From: JBCCSZ01 sp039199225
GTDB taxonomy: Bacteria > Bacteroidota > Bacteroidia > Chitinophagales > Saprospiraceae
DNA length: 11,183 bases
Assembly (NCBI GenBank): GCA_039199225.1
Contig: JBCCSZ010000260.1
Location: 1-11,183, forward strand
Reading direction: 5' to 3'
Shown: piece after piece, positions 1-5,720 of the stretch
Layout: every line of letters starts with the position of its first letter
How positions within the stretch are numbered: the stretch's first letter is position 1
Notes under the pieces: model-generated
The model's database searches: none
Told to the model about the DNA's origin: nothing
Seen by the model: only the letters and a program-made list of their open reading frames with translations
Made by a program: the position numbers and the translations under genes

Positions 1-1199
1 CCGCGCTTACGGGTCTGCCCTTTGAGCTTCTCGACCGGTACGTTGAAGTGATCGGCTACCAACTTTTGGATGAATTCAACCGTAATCTCTTTGGACATCT
101 GGGAAACGAAGTTCTTGATGACTTCTTTGGCCAGGTCCATATCTATTTCGCGGCGGTTGAGGGTCGATTGCGCAACCAAGGAGATCAATACACCCTCCAA
201 TTCGCGAATGTTGTTCTTTATGTTGTAGCAGATAAATTCCGTTACATCTTGTGGCAAATCCAATCCCTCTTGGGACATTTTTGCCTCCAGAATGGCCATG
301 CGGGTCTCTAGGTCAGGTGCTTGCAAGTCGGCCGATAGTCCCCACTTGAAGCGAGAGATGAGTCTTTCCTCCATGCCATCGAGGTCTTTCGGTGGGCGAT
401 CGGAGGTCAAGATGATCTGGCGGCCATTTTGGTGTAGTTGGTTGAAGACATGGAAGAAAATTTCCTGTGTCTTCTGCTTATTGGCCAGAAACTGAATATC
501 ATCAACGATCAACACATCTACCAATTGGTAAAAGTTGACCAAATCATTGACCGCGTTATTTTTGATCGACTCAATGATCTGATTGGTAAATTTTTCAGAA
601 GAAACGTAAAGGATCGTCTTATTCGGATCAATGCGCAGGGCTTCGTTACCGATACCTTGTGCCAAATGCGTTTTACCCAATCCCACGTCGCCAAAAATGA
701 CCAGCGGGTTGAAGGCTGTTCCGCCAGGCTTGCGGGCCACAGCGAATCCGGCAGACCTTGCCAGGCGATTGCAATCACCTTCGATGAAATTGTCGAGACA
801 ATATGTTGGATTGAGTTGGGGATCGATTTTAAGCTTTTTGATCCCTGGTATAACGAAAGGGTTCTTGATATTTCCAGTGTCGATGGCGCCGGGAGCAGTT
901 AGGTCTCTGTCATCACTCGCTTTGGGCGTAAAAGCTTCCTTTGGCTTACCCATTAAAATTTGGTATTCCAGTCTTCCTTTATCTCCCAGTTCCTGTCGGA
1001 TGCTCGTTTTGAGAAGTGCTACGTAGTGCTCCTCCAACCACTCGTAAAAGAATTTATTTGGTACCTGAATGGTCAGCGCATCGTTCTCCAATCGGATGGG
1101 CCGAATAGGCTCAAACCACGTCTTATAACTTTGTGAGTTGACATTCTTTTTTATTGTCCGCAGACAGTTGTCCCATACTGTAGCGCAGTCTTTGACCAT
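1..1199 (-). CDS. dnaA: Chromosomal replication initiator DnaA (3' end beyond window)
   Basis: This is the replication initiator ATPase that binds DnaA boxes and melts the origin. The gene is open at the left edge, so 399 residues are visible and roughly the last 70 (most of the DNA-binding helix-turn-helix domain) are missing. Domain I is at residues 1-85 (V-W-D-N-C-L near the start, then K-T-W-F-E-P-I). A polar linker follows to about 130. The AAA+ core has Walker A GDVGLGKTH at 170-178, Walker B LIVDDIQFL at 230-238, sensor 1 TSDRPP at 265-270, the box VII segment RLISRF at 279-284 and the sensor 2 motif RELEG at 332-336. Domain IV starts near 372. The ATG at 1199 gives the N-terminus usual for Bacteroidota DnaA. 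There is no Shine-Dalgarno sequence and I found no convincing -7 box. The product is certain from the motifs. Confidence 0.97.
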   Translation of the reverse strand, partial: MVKDCATVWDNCLRTIKKNVNSQSYKTWFEPIRPIRLENDALTIQVPNKFFYEWLEEHYVALLKTSIRQELGDKGRLEYQILMGKPKEAFTPKASDDRDLTAPGAIDTGNIKNPFVIPGIKKLKIDPQLNPTYCLDNFIEGDCNRLARSAGFAVARKPGGTAFNPLVIFGDVGLGKTHLAQGIGNEALRIDPNKTILYVSSEKFTNQIIESIKNNAVNDLVNFYQLVDVLIVDDIQFLANKQKTQEIFFHVFNQLHQNGRQIILTSDRPPKDLDGMEERLISRFKWGLSADLQAPDLETRMAILEAKMSQEGLDLPQDVTEFICYNIKNNIRELEGVLISLVAQSTLNRREIDMDLAKEVIKNFVSQMSKEITVEFIQKLVADHFNVPVEKLKGQTRKR

Positions 1200-1656
1200 T
1201 CTCAAGATTCGATGAAAGGCTATTGCCTAGTTACTAAATTCAGAAATATTCTTGTGTGTAGAATCCCCAGTATCAGTAAGATAGAGCAACAAGAGGTCGT
1301 TTTGAAGTCTCACTGCCTGATGTTAGCGTCTGTCTTTCCATAGTATGCTCGCGTTGTGTGTCTAAGCGATGAGGATTACAAAGTTGGGAAAAAAAAGTGG
1401 TATTGAAAAATCAATCTAAGCTGATTCATGCATAATTTTTTCTTTAATTTAAACAAAAAAAATTTATGTAATTCTAACAATGAAAGATGAGAGAATTTAA
1501 GCAAAAAAAGGAACGGCTTGACTATCAGTTCATTAGCCAGAGCCATTTTAAAGTACCCAAATTATCTTTGGTGACAAGGGTTCTGTTTTGACCGACCAAG
1601 TGAAAAGTAATACACTTGCAATCCATCAGAAGGTTGACAAAAATTTATCGGAATTT
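1200..1656. other. Gene-free AT-rich stretch upstream of dnaA
   Basis: These 457 bases separate the dnaA start from the stop codon of the next gene on the same strand, so they should carry the dnaA promoter and leader. The part from about 1385 to 1510 is strongly AT-rich, with several A- and T-runs. I found no good match to the DnaA box TTATCCACA on either strand and no iterated repeats, so I do not call it an origin. A 34-codon frame from 1487 on the plus strand has no support. No clear terminator hairpin for the upstream minus-strand gene is visible. Confidence 0.5.
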
Positions 1657-2190
1657 CTACATCAGCAAAGCGGCTTCCTTTTTGATGGCCTCCAGGGCCT
1701 TGTCTAACGGAATGACATCCCGGCTTTCTAAAAAGGCAAACATGGCCTTGCCAAACTCATGGGCATCCTGAGACGGATCAGTGTCGTTGTAGATCAAGTT
1801 GATGATATTGAGCACATCATCCCGAGCTATTTTAATGATCTTCCAAAGGTTGTCGGAGACGTATACTTGCTGGGTAATGTTGTGTTCAAATTCTTTTTGT
1901 ATGGCAATCATCATGGTTAGACGAAGTTGGGCAGCAGTCATTCCTTCGCTGCGTAAGCGCAATACCAGACCAGGGATATTAATGCGCTCACAGAATAGCG
2001 ACAAGCGTTCGTAAGCTTGCAAACGGAGCGGAATGGTGGTCTTTTGTTGGTTCTGCTTGAACTCCAACATTCGAACCTTGTACTGTCCTTCCATAAATTG
2101 CTTCAGCAAATAATAAACTGTTAGGAAGACGATGAGCGCCGGAACAGTCACCTTAATGATTTCTAATATGGTGGATAACCAGATGGGCAT
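1657..2190 (-). CDS. Small membrane-anchored protein, DUF7935-like
   Basis: A 177-residue protein of unknown function. It resembles the small Bacteroidota family annotated as DUF7935, recognised from memory by its layout: one N-terminal helix followed by a helical cytoplasmic domain. Residues 8-29 (from L-E-I-I-K-V to Y-Y-L-L) form a single membrane helix. A basic, Gln-rich segment follows (Y-K-V-R-M-L-E-F-K-Q-N-Q-Q-K), then an alpha-helical domain with the stretch T-I-P-L-R-L-Q-A-Y-E-R-L. The frame extends upstream to 2325, but I chose the ATG at 2190. It starts the protein just before the anchor, the extension is Phe-rich and unlike a protein start, and a candidate -7 box at 2223-2230 lies inside the extension. 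The gene is divergent from the Fe-S carrier gene. No catalytic residues are recognisable. Confidence 0.8.
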   Translation of the reverse strand: MPIWLSTILEIIKVTVPALIVFLTVYYLLKQFMEGQYKVRMLEFKQNQQKTTIPLRLQAYERLSLFCERINIPGLVLRLRSEGMTAAQLRLTMMIAIQKEFEHNITQQVYVSDNLWKIIKIARDDVLNIINLIYNDTDPSQDAHEFGKAMFAFLESRDVIPLDKALEAIKKEAALLM

Positions 2191-2222
2191 GTTTTGATTT
2201 TGTAGTTTTGGAACGAAAAACA

Positions 2223-2230
2223 CAAAAGTA
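2223..2230 (-). promoter_or_regulatory. Candidate -7 box for the DUF7935-like gene
   Basis: On the minus strand this reads TACTTTTG, a full match to the Bacteroidota -7 consensus TAnnTTTG. It would put the transcript start near 2217, about 27 bases before the ATG at 2190. The -33 element is poor (TTTCG about 22 bases upstream instead of TTTG/TTG). Confidence 0.45.
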
Positions 2231-2391
2231 AAGAGCTTTCCAGAGAAGCCGTCGAAAATAGTCTTATAAAATTGGGTGGATTTGAATATATAACGGATAA
2301 AAAACAGAAAGTTACAACTTACCATTAGCCCAGGGTGTTATATTCGTCAAGCGATGGCAAAAGACGGCTTTCGTTGAATGTTTATTTTATG

Positions 2392-2399
2392 TAAATTTG
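2392..2399 (+). promoter_or_regulatory. Candidate -7 box for the Fe-S carrier gene
   Basis: TAAATTTG matches TAnnTTTG exactly. A TTG at 2374-2376 lies 15 bases upstream, slightly closer than the usual 17-23. The implied transcript would start near 2405 and have a leader of about 128 bases. Confidence 0.45.
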
Positions 2400-2532
2400 T
2401 GTCGAAGCAGCACAGCTGAAAAAAGCTACCTAGCCCAGTTGCTTTATCACTCATATCGGGTTGCAGCAAAGCCCAACAGCCAACCAAAGCTGTTTGTGAT
2501 CGAATGAAGACCCGAAACAACCGAAATTCAAT

Positions 2533-2895
2533 ATGAAGGAAGTGAAAGATACCCAAGTAAAAGTCCAGGACCCCATCAGCCTCACAAATGGGGCCGTTCA
2601 GGCTATTCGCCAAATTATGGCTGATCAAAATATTCCAGAAGATCATGGCCTGAGAGTAGGCGTCAAAGGTGGCGGATGCTCCGGCTTTTCGTACATCCTG
2701 GGCTTCGACGCCCGCAAGGAGCAGGACGATGTCTACCAAATCAATGGTATACAGGTGTTTATGCAAAAGTCACACGCTATTTATCTACTGGGCATAGAGA
2801 TCGATTGGACCGAAGGACTCAACAACAGAGGATTTACATTCAATAATCCGAACGCATCGGATACCTGCGGCTGTGGTTCTTCCTTCTCGGCCTGA
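2533..2895 (+). CDS. A-type iron-sulfur cluster carrier, HesB/IscA family
   Basis: A 120-residue A-type carrier of the HesB/IscA/SufA/ErpA family, cytoplasmic, which in this family receives Fe-S clusters from the assembly scaffold and passes them to apo-proteins. The three conserved cysteines are present: Cys49 in GGGCSGFSY and Cys112 and Cys114 in the C-terminal TCGCGSSFS. The core after a 13-residue polar N-terminal tail starts I-S-L-T-N-G-A-V. The length is a little above the usual 105-115 because of that tail. The gene stands alone, with a putative promoter about 130 bases upstream and a strong terminator just behind it; no suf or isc partner genes are in the window. Its ATG overlaps the stop of an 11-codon frame (ATGA). 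Which of IscA, SufA or ErpA it corresponds to cannot be told from sequence alone. Confidence 0.95.
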   Translation: MKEVKDTQVKVQDPISLTNGAVQAIRQIMADQNIPEDHGLRVGVKGGGCSGFSYILGFDARKEQDDVYQINGIQVFMQKSHAIYLLGIEIDWTEGLNNRGFTFNNPNASDTCGCGSSFSA

Positions 2896-2926
2896 TCCAT
2901 CCTGTCACAGCACAACGCTCGGCGAG

Positions 2927-2963
2927 AAAAATCCCTCGAACTGTCATTGTTCGAGGGATTTTT
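2927..2963 (+). terminator. Rho-independent terminator after the Fe-S carrier gene
   Basis: A perfect 14-bp inverted repeat (arms 2927-2940 and 2950-2963, 9-base loop) has the core ATCCCTCGAA / TTCGAGGGAT. The plus-strand arm ends in a T-run. It lies 31 bases behind the stop codon. The left arm starts with five A, so it could also stop minus-strand transcription, although no gene arrives from that side. Confidence 0.92.
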
Positions 2964-2989
2964 CTTTCCCCAACTTTCCTGCTCTCGCA

Positions 2990-3021
2990 TTTGGCAGAGG
3001 ATTGCGCGAATGCTATATTTG
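2990..3021 (+). promoter_or_regulatory. Bacteroidota-type promoter of the DUF1080 gene
   Basis: TTTG at 2990-2993 and TATATTTG at 3014-3021 are separated by 20 bases, a full match to the TTTG / TAnnTTTG consensus of the Bacteroidota primary sigma factor. The transcript should start near 3027, only about six bases before the ATG at 3033. Confidence 0.75.
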
Positions 3022-3032
3022 GTCAAAAAGAA

Positions 3033-3767
3033 ATGAAAAAACCTATCCTCTTCCCACTATTTTTTCTCGTACTAGCCACCCTCGTACAAGCTCAAACCAC
3101 AGACCCCAAAGATACAGAGGTCTGGGAACCTGTCCCAAGAGTTGTTACACCAGGCGAATCTACAGCCCCTCCTTCTGATGCCATTGTCTTGTTCAATGGC
3201 AAGGACCTCAACAGCTGGGAATCTGCCAAAGATGGGAGTACGGCAGCCTGGGGAGTTGCAGATGGCGCCATGACCGTCGTTGCTGGTAAGGGGGACATTC
3301 GCACCAAGCAGGCATTCGAAGATTTTCAGCTGCACATCGAATGGCGCACCCCCGCAGAGGTCGTTGGCGAAGGACAAGGAAGAGGCAACAGCGGCATTTT
3401 TCTGCAGGAACGCTATGAAGTACAAGTACTCGACAATTACAACAATAAAACCTACCCCAACGGCCAGGCCAGCTCCCTTTACAAGCAGTCTATCCCACTG
3501 GTGAACGCCTGCCGCCCACCGGGCGTATGGCAGACCTACGACATCCTCTACAAAGCCCCCCGCTTCAACAAAGATGGCATCCGCGTGGCACCGGCTACCG
3601 TCACCGTACTACACAACGGCGTCGTGACGCAACACAATACAGAGATTCAAGGCACCACTGAGTACATTGGATTGCCCAAAAACAAGGCTCACGGAGCAGC
3701 CCCCATCAAGCTACAAGACCACGGCAATCCCGTCAGCTATCGCAACATCTGGCTTCGGGAGCTGTAA
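3033..3767 (+). CDS. Exported DUF1080 protein (3-keto-disaccharide hydrolase-like)
   Basis: A 244-residue exported protein of the DUF1080 family (Pfam PF06439), a jelly-roll fold related to concanavalin A-like lectins. Some members hydrolyse 3-keto-glycosides. Residues 1-20 are a signal peptide ending L-V-Q-A before Q21. The domain starts at A-I-V-L-F-N-G-K-D-L-N-S-W (50-62). It continues with the conserved R-G-N-S-G-I-F-L (117-124), Y-E-V-Q-V-L-D (128-134), G-Q-A-S-S-L-Y (144-150) and the closing P-I-K-L-Q-D-H-G-N-P-V-S-Y-R-N-I-W (224-240). Upstream in-frame codons back to 2991 are rejected because they run through the promoter. The gene is monocistronic; no glucoside 3-dehydrogenase or sugar transporter is next to it, so the substrate is open. 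It lies convergent to the DUF3667 gene. Confidence 0.92.
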   Translation: MKKPILFPLFFLVLATLVQAQTTDPKDTEVWEPVPRVVTPGESTAPPSDAIVLFNGKDLNSWESAKDGSTAAWGVADGAMTVVAGKGDIRTKQAFEDFQLHIEWRTPAEVVGEGQGRGNSGIFLQERYEVQVLDNYNNKTYPNGQASSLYKQSIPLVNACRPPGVWQTYDILYKAPRFNKDGIRVAPATVTVLHNGVVTQHNTEIQGTTEYIGLPKNKAHGAAPIKLQDHGNPVSYRNIWLREL

Positions 3768-3787
3768 TCCATCCGCATCGATTACAG
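3762..3787. repeat. Inverted repeat holding both stop codons of convergent genes
   Basis: CTGTAATC (3762-3769) and GATTACAG (3780-3787) form a perfect 8-bp stem with a 10-base loop. The TAA of the DUF1080 gene lies in the left arm and the TAA of the DUF3667 gene (minus strand) lies in the right arm. There is no T-run, so it is not a typical terminator, but it may act as a weak hairpin or protect 3' ends. Confidence 0.6.
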
Positions 3788-4681
3788 GCCATAATAGGTG
3801 TAATAGGTAAATAAGACGACTACGTAAATGGCCAATAAAATCATATAAAATATAAAGTAAATCGTATAGGCTACCATGCTCCGAAAGAAGCTTTCAAATA
3901 TGGCCTTGTAGCGGAACGTATGCATCAAAGCATAAAGACCGTAGACCACGAAAGCAAGCGATACAGCGGACAGAAACCAATCGGGTTTGAGGTAATAAAT
4001 CGGCAGCGTTATCACAAAAAGAAAAGAAACATAACCAGTGATGTAGGCGCCAATAACCATATGCTCAGAGAAATAATAGCGTTTGTCCCGAAAGAGCAAA
4101 AGCATGCCCAGCGCCAGGACGGGGACGGACAATAAATTGAGGATGTTGAAGGATTGATAGTAGCTGCCAAATACCTTTTGCGATATACGCTCAAATTTTT
4201 CCTGCTTCTCCTTCTTCCGCTTTGCCTCGGCTCCTGTGGCCAGGCTATCTTGTTGCAAGGTATCTACCTGCAGGTGGCCGACGGTAGAGTCCGGTAGCAA
4301 CAGGGCGGTACTGTCTTGAGCGTTTGCCTTGATGGCACGACCAAATTCATAGCCCAACTGAGCGGCAGCGGTTTCACTGGCTCCTTGATCGGCACTCCTT
4401 TTTTGCTCGAAAATGTCTTTGGTTCCCGCCTCAAAGATGAAAGCGAAAAAGGAAGACATACTGACAAAAAGTACTAGAAAGCCCAGCGGCCTGGTCATTT
4501 TGGTTCTGTCCTCGAAAAGATACTCCTTAACAGCATCGCCCGGTCGGACCGTCAGCGCCCATAAGGTGTAGAGGACGCCTCTTTCAAGATTGAGCACCTG
4601 AAAAATGTCCGACATGATTTTTCGAAGGGTAATGCGTTCTAGTTTTGAATTTTCTGTTGGTGGTAATTCCATGACATTCAC
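3782..4681 (-). CDS. DUF3667 integral membrane protein
   Basis: A 299-residue membrane protein with a DUF3667 core, a family common in Bacteroidota and without known function. Residues 18-64 carry the family signature (T-L-R-K-I-M-S-D-I-F, then L-E-R-G-V-L-Y-T-L, then V-R-P-G-D-A-V-K-E-Y-L and M-T-R-P-L). Five membrane helices follow at about 66-84, 178-197, 207-230, 236-255 and 269-292. Positive charges at 59-64, 198-201 and 258-267 put the N-terminus inside and the roughly 90-residue polar loop 85-177 outside. Many relatives start with a Cys-rich zinc ribbon; this one has none and starts directly with the DUF3667 segment. An ATG at 4672 is an equally possible start. There is no obvious promoter box in the 104 bases shared with the divergent DUF2911 gene. 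Confidence 0.88.
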   Translation of the reverse strand: MNVMELPPTENSKLERITLRKIMSDIFQVLNLERGVLYTLWALTVRPGDAVKEYLFEDRTKMTRPLGFLVLFVSMSSFFAFIFEAGTKDIFEQKRSADQGASETAAAQLGYEFGRAIKANAQDSTALLLPDSTVGHLQVDTLQQDSLATGAEAKRKKEKQEKFERISQKVFGSYYQSFNILNLLSVPVLALGMLLLFRDKRYYFSEHMVIGAYITGYVSFLFVITLPIYYLKPDWFLSAVSLAFVVYGLYALMHTFRYKAIFESFFRSMVAYTIYFIFYMILLAIYVVVLFTYYTYYGL

Positions 4682-4705
4682 TTGTTAATATCTCTTTCCA
4701 GGGAA

Positions 4706-4733
4706 TTGACATTGGCTAAAAATATTAATTTTG
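4706..4733 (+). promoter_or_regulatory. Bacteroidota-type promoter of the DUF2911 gene
   Basis: TTG at 4706-4708 and TAATTTTG at 4726-4733 are 17 bases apart, within the spacing known for TTG / TAnnTTTG promoters. The implied transcript starts near 4739, with a leader of about 47 bases before the ATG at 4786. Confidence 0.65.
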
Positions 4734-4785
4734 CAGCGCTTTGAGGCTTGCCTCTGGTCTATTTATTCAAATAAAAATTCAGAAA

Positions 4786-5649
4786 ATGAAAAAATTGATC
4801 CTCAGCTTGTTGGTTGTTGCTACAGTTTTTACAGCCCAGGCACAAATCAATACCCCCTCTTCTAGCCCATTTTGCAAATTGGAGCAAATGGTCGGCCTAA
4901 CCAATATTACCATTGAATTCTCCCGCCCAAGCGTGAAAGGCCGCGAATTGTTCGTAGAAGTCGAAAAGTGGGGCAAAGTCTGGCGTACCGGTGCCAACGC
5001 TTCCACAAAGATTACTTTCAGCGATGATGTAAAATTGCATGGCAAGGATGTACCCAAAGGAACTTATGCCATCTACAGTATTCCCGATCCCAATGAATGG
5101 ACAGTGATGCTCTACAAAGACTTAAGTCTCGGTGGACAAGTCAGCAAGTACGATGAAAAGCAGGAGCTGCTCCGCTTCAAAGTCAAAACAATGAAAATGC
5201 CGATGTCTGCCGAATCTTTCAACTTTATGTTTGACAACCTGCAAGACAATTCTGCAGAGATTGCTTTCATGTGGGGCAACTACTACGTTCCTTTCAATGT
5301 AGAGGTAGAAGTGGATAGCCGCGTCAGCAAGCAAATCGAGCAAGTGATGGGCGGACCAAGCCGCGGAGAATACTACACAGCTGCCCGCTACTATTACGTC
5401 AACGACAAAGGCATGGGACAAGCCCTGGATTGGATTCAAAAGGCCAATGCCATTGATTCTAAGTTCTGGCAATTGCGCCTCGAAGCTCAAATCCTGGCTA
5501 AAATGGGCAGATACAAGGATGCCATCGCTACTGCTGAGAAGTCAACAGCTATAGCAAAGGAGGCTGGAAATCTCGATTACCCAGATATGAATGCGCGTTC
5601 CATCGCCGAATGGAAAGGCACAATGAACGGTGGTGGTGCCAATAAGTAA
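4786..5649 (+). CDS. Exported DUF2911 domain protein with TPR-like tail
   Basis: A 287-residue exported protein. Residues 1-18 are a signal peptide with the Q-A-Q motif typical of this phylum. Residues 27-177 are a DUF2911 domain, recognised by S-R-P-S-V-K-G-R-E-L-F (46-56), W-R-T-G-A-N-A-S-T (66-74), P-K-G-T-Y-A-I-Y-S-I-P (90-100) and W-G-N-Y-Y-V-P-F (163-170). Residues 195-265 are helical with the spacing of one or two tetratricopeptide-like repeats (A-L-D-W-I-Q-K-A-N-A-I-D, then G-R-Y-K-D-A-I-A-T-A-E-K-S). The family has no assigned function; periplasmic location is inferred from the signal peptide. The upstream in-frame TTG at 4741 is rejected because ATG 4786 starts a perfect signal peptide. 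The gene is monocistronic and closed by a hairpin. Confidence 0.92.
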   Translation: MKKLILSLLVVATVFTAQAQINTPSSSPFCKLEQMVGLTNITIEFSRPSVKGRELFVEVEKWGKVWRTGANASTKITFSDDVKLHGKDVPKGTYAIYSIPDPNEWTVMLYKDLSLGGQVSKYDEKQELLRFKVKTMKMPMSAESFNFMFDNLQDNSAEIAFMWGNYYVPFNVEVEVDSRVSKQIEQVMGGPSRGEYYTAARYYYVNDKGMGQALDWIQKANAIDSKFWQLRLEAQILAKMGRYKDAIATAEKSTAIAKEAGNLDYPDMNARSIAEWKGTMNGGGANK

Positions 5650-5681
5650 TAGGAAACAGATGGACATCAATTGATCCAAAG

Positions 5682-5718
5682 AGAAAAAGGTCGTCTTGAA
5701 CAAAGGCGGCCTTTTTCT
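5682..5718. terminator. Bidirectional terminator between convergent genes
   Basis: Arms at 5682-5695 and 5705-5718 form a 14-bp stem with a 9-base loop, including two U-G pairs when read on the plus strand. The stem starts with A-runs and ends with T-runs on both strands, so it can stop the DUF2911 transcript and also the symporter operon coming from the right. The symporter stop codon is only two bases beyond the right arm. Confidence 0.88.
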
Positions 5719-5720
5719 TT

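Larger units (their letters stand above)
2191..2532. other. Divergent intergenic region
   Basis: This 342-base region lies between two divergently transcribed genes and holds one candidate -7 box for each direction (2223-2230 minus, 2392-2399 plus). I see no further gene in it, apart from an 11-codon frame at 2504-2536 that overlaps the start of the Fe-S carrier gene. Confidence 0.5.

Noticed and set aside
518..1026. Several long frames over the dnaA region on both strands.
   Set aside because: They are shadows of dnaA; only the minus frame starting at 1199 carries the AAA+ motifs in order.
1241..1248. TATTTCTG on the minus strand as a possible dnaA -7 box.
   Set aside because: It has one mismatch and no -33 partner within 17-23 bases.
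1563..1570. TATCTTTG on the plus strand, a match to the -7 consensus.
   Set aside because: It has no -33 element at the right distance and no plus-strand gene behind it; a few such matches are expected by chance in 11 kb.
1487..1591. 34-codon plus-strand frame in the AT-rich region upstream of dnaA.
   Set aside because: It has no promoter, no hydrophobic or other recognisable feature, and a composition expected by chance.
2169..2178. GGTGGATAA, one base from a DnaA box.
   Set aside because: It is a single site inside the coding sequence of the DUF7935-like gene, without a cluster.
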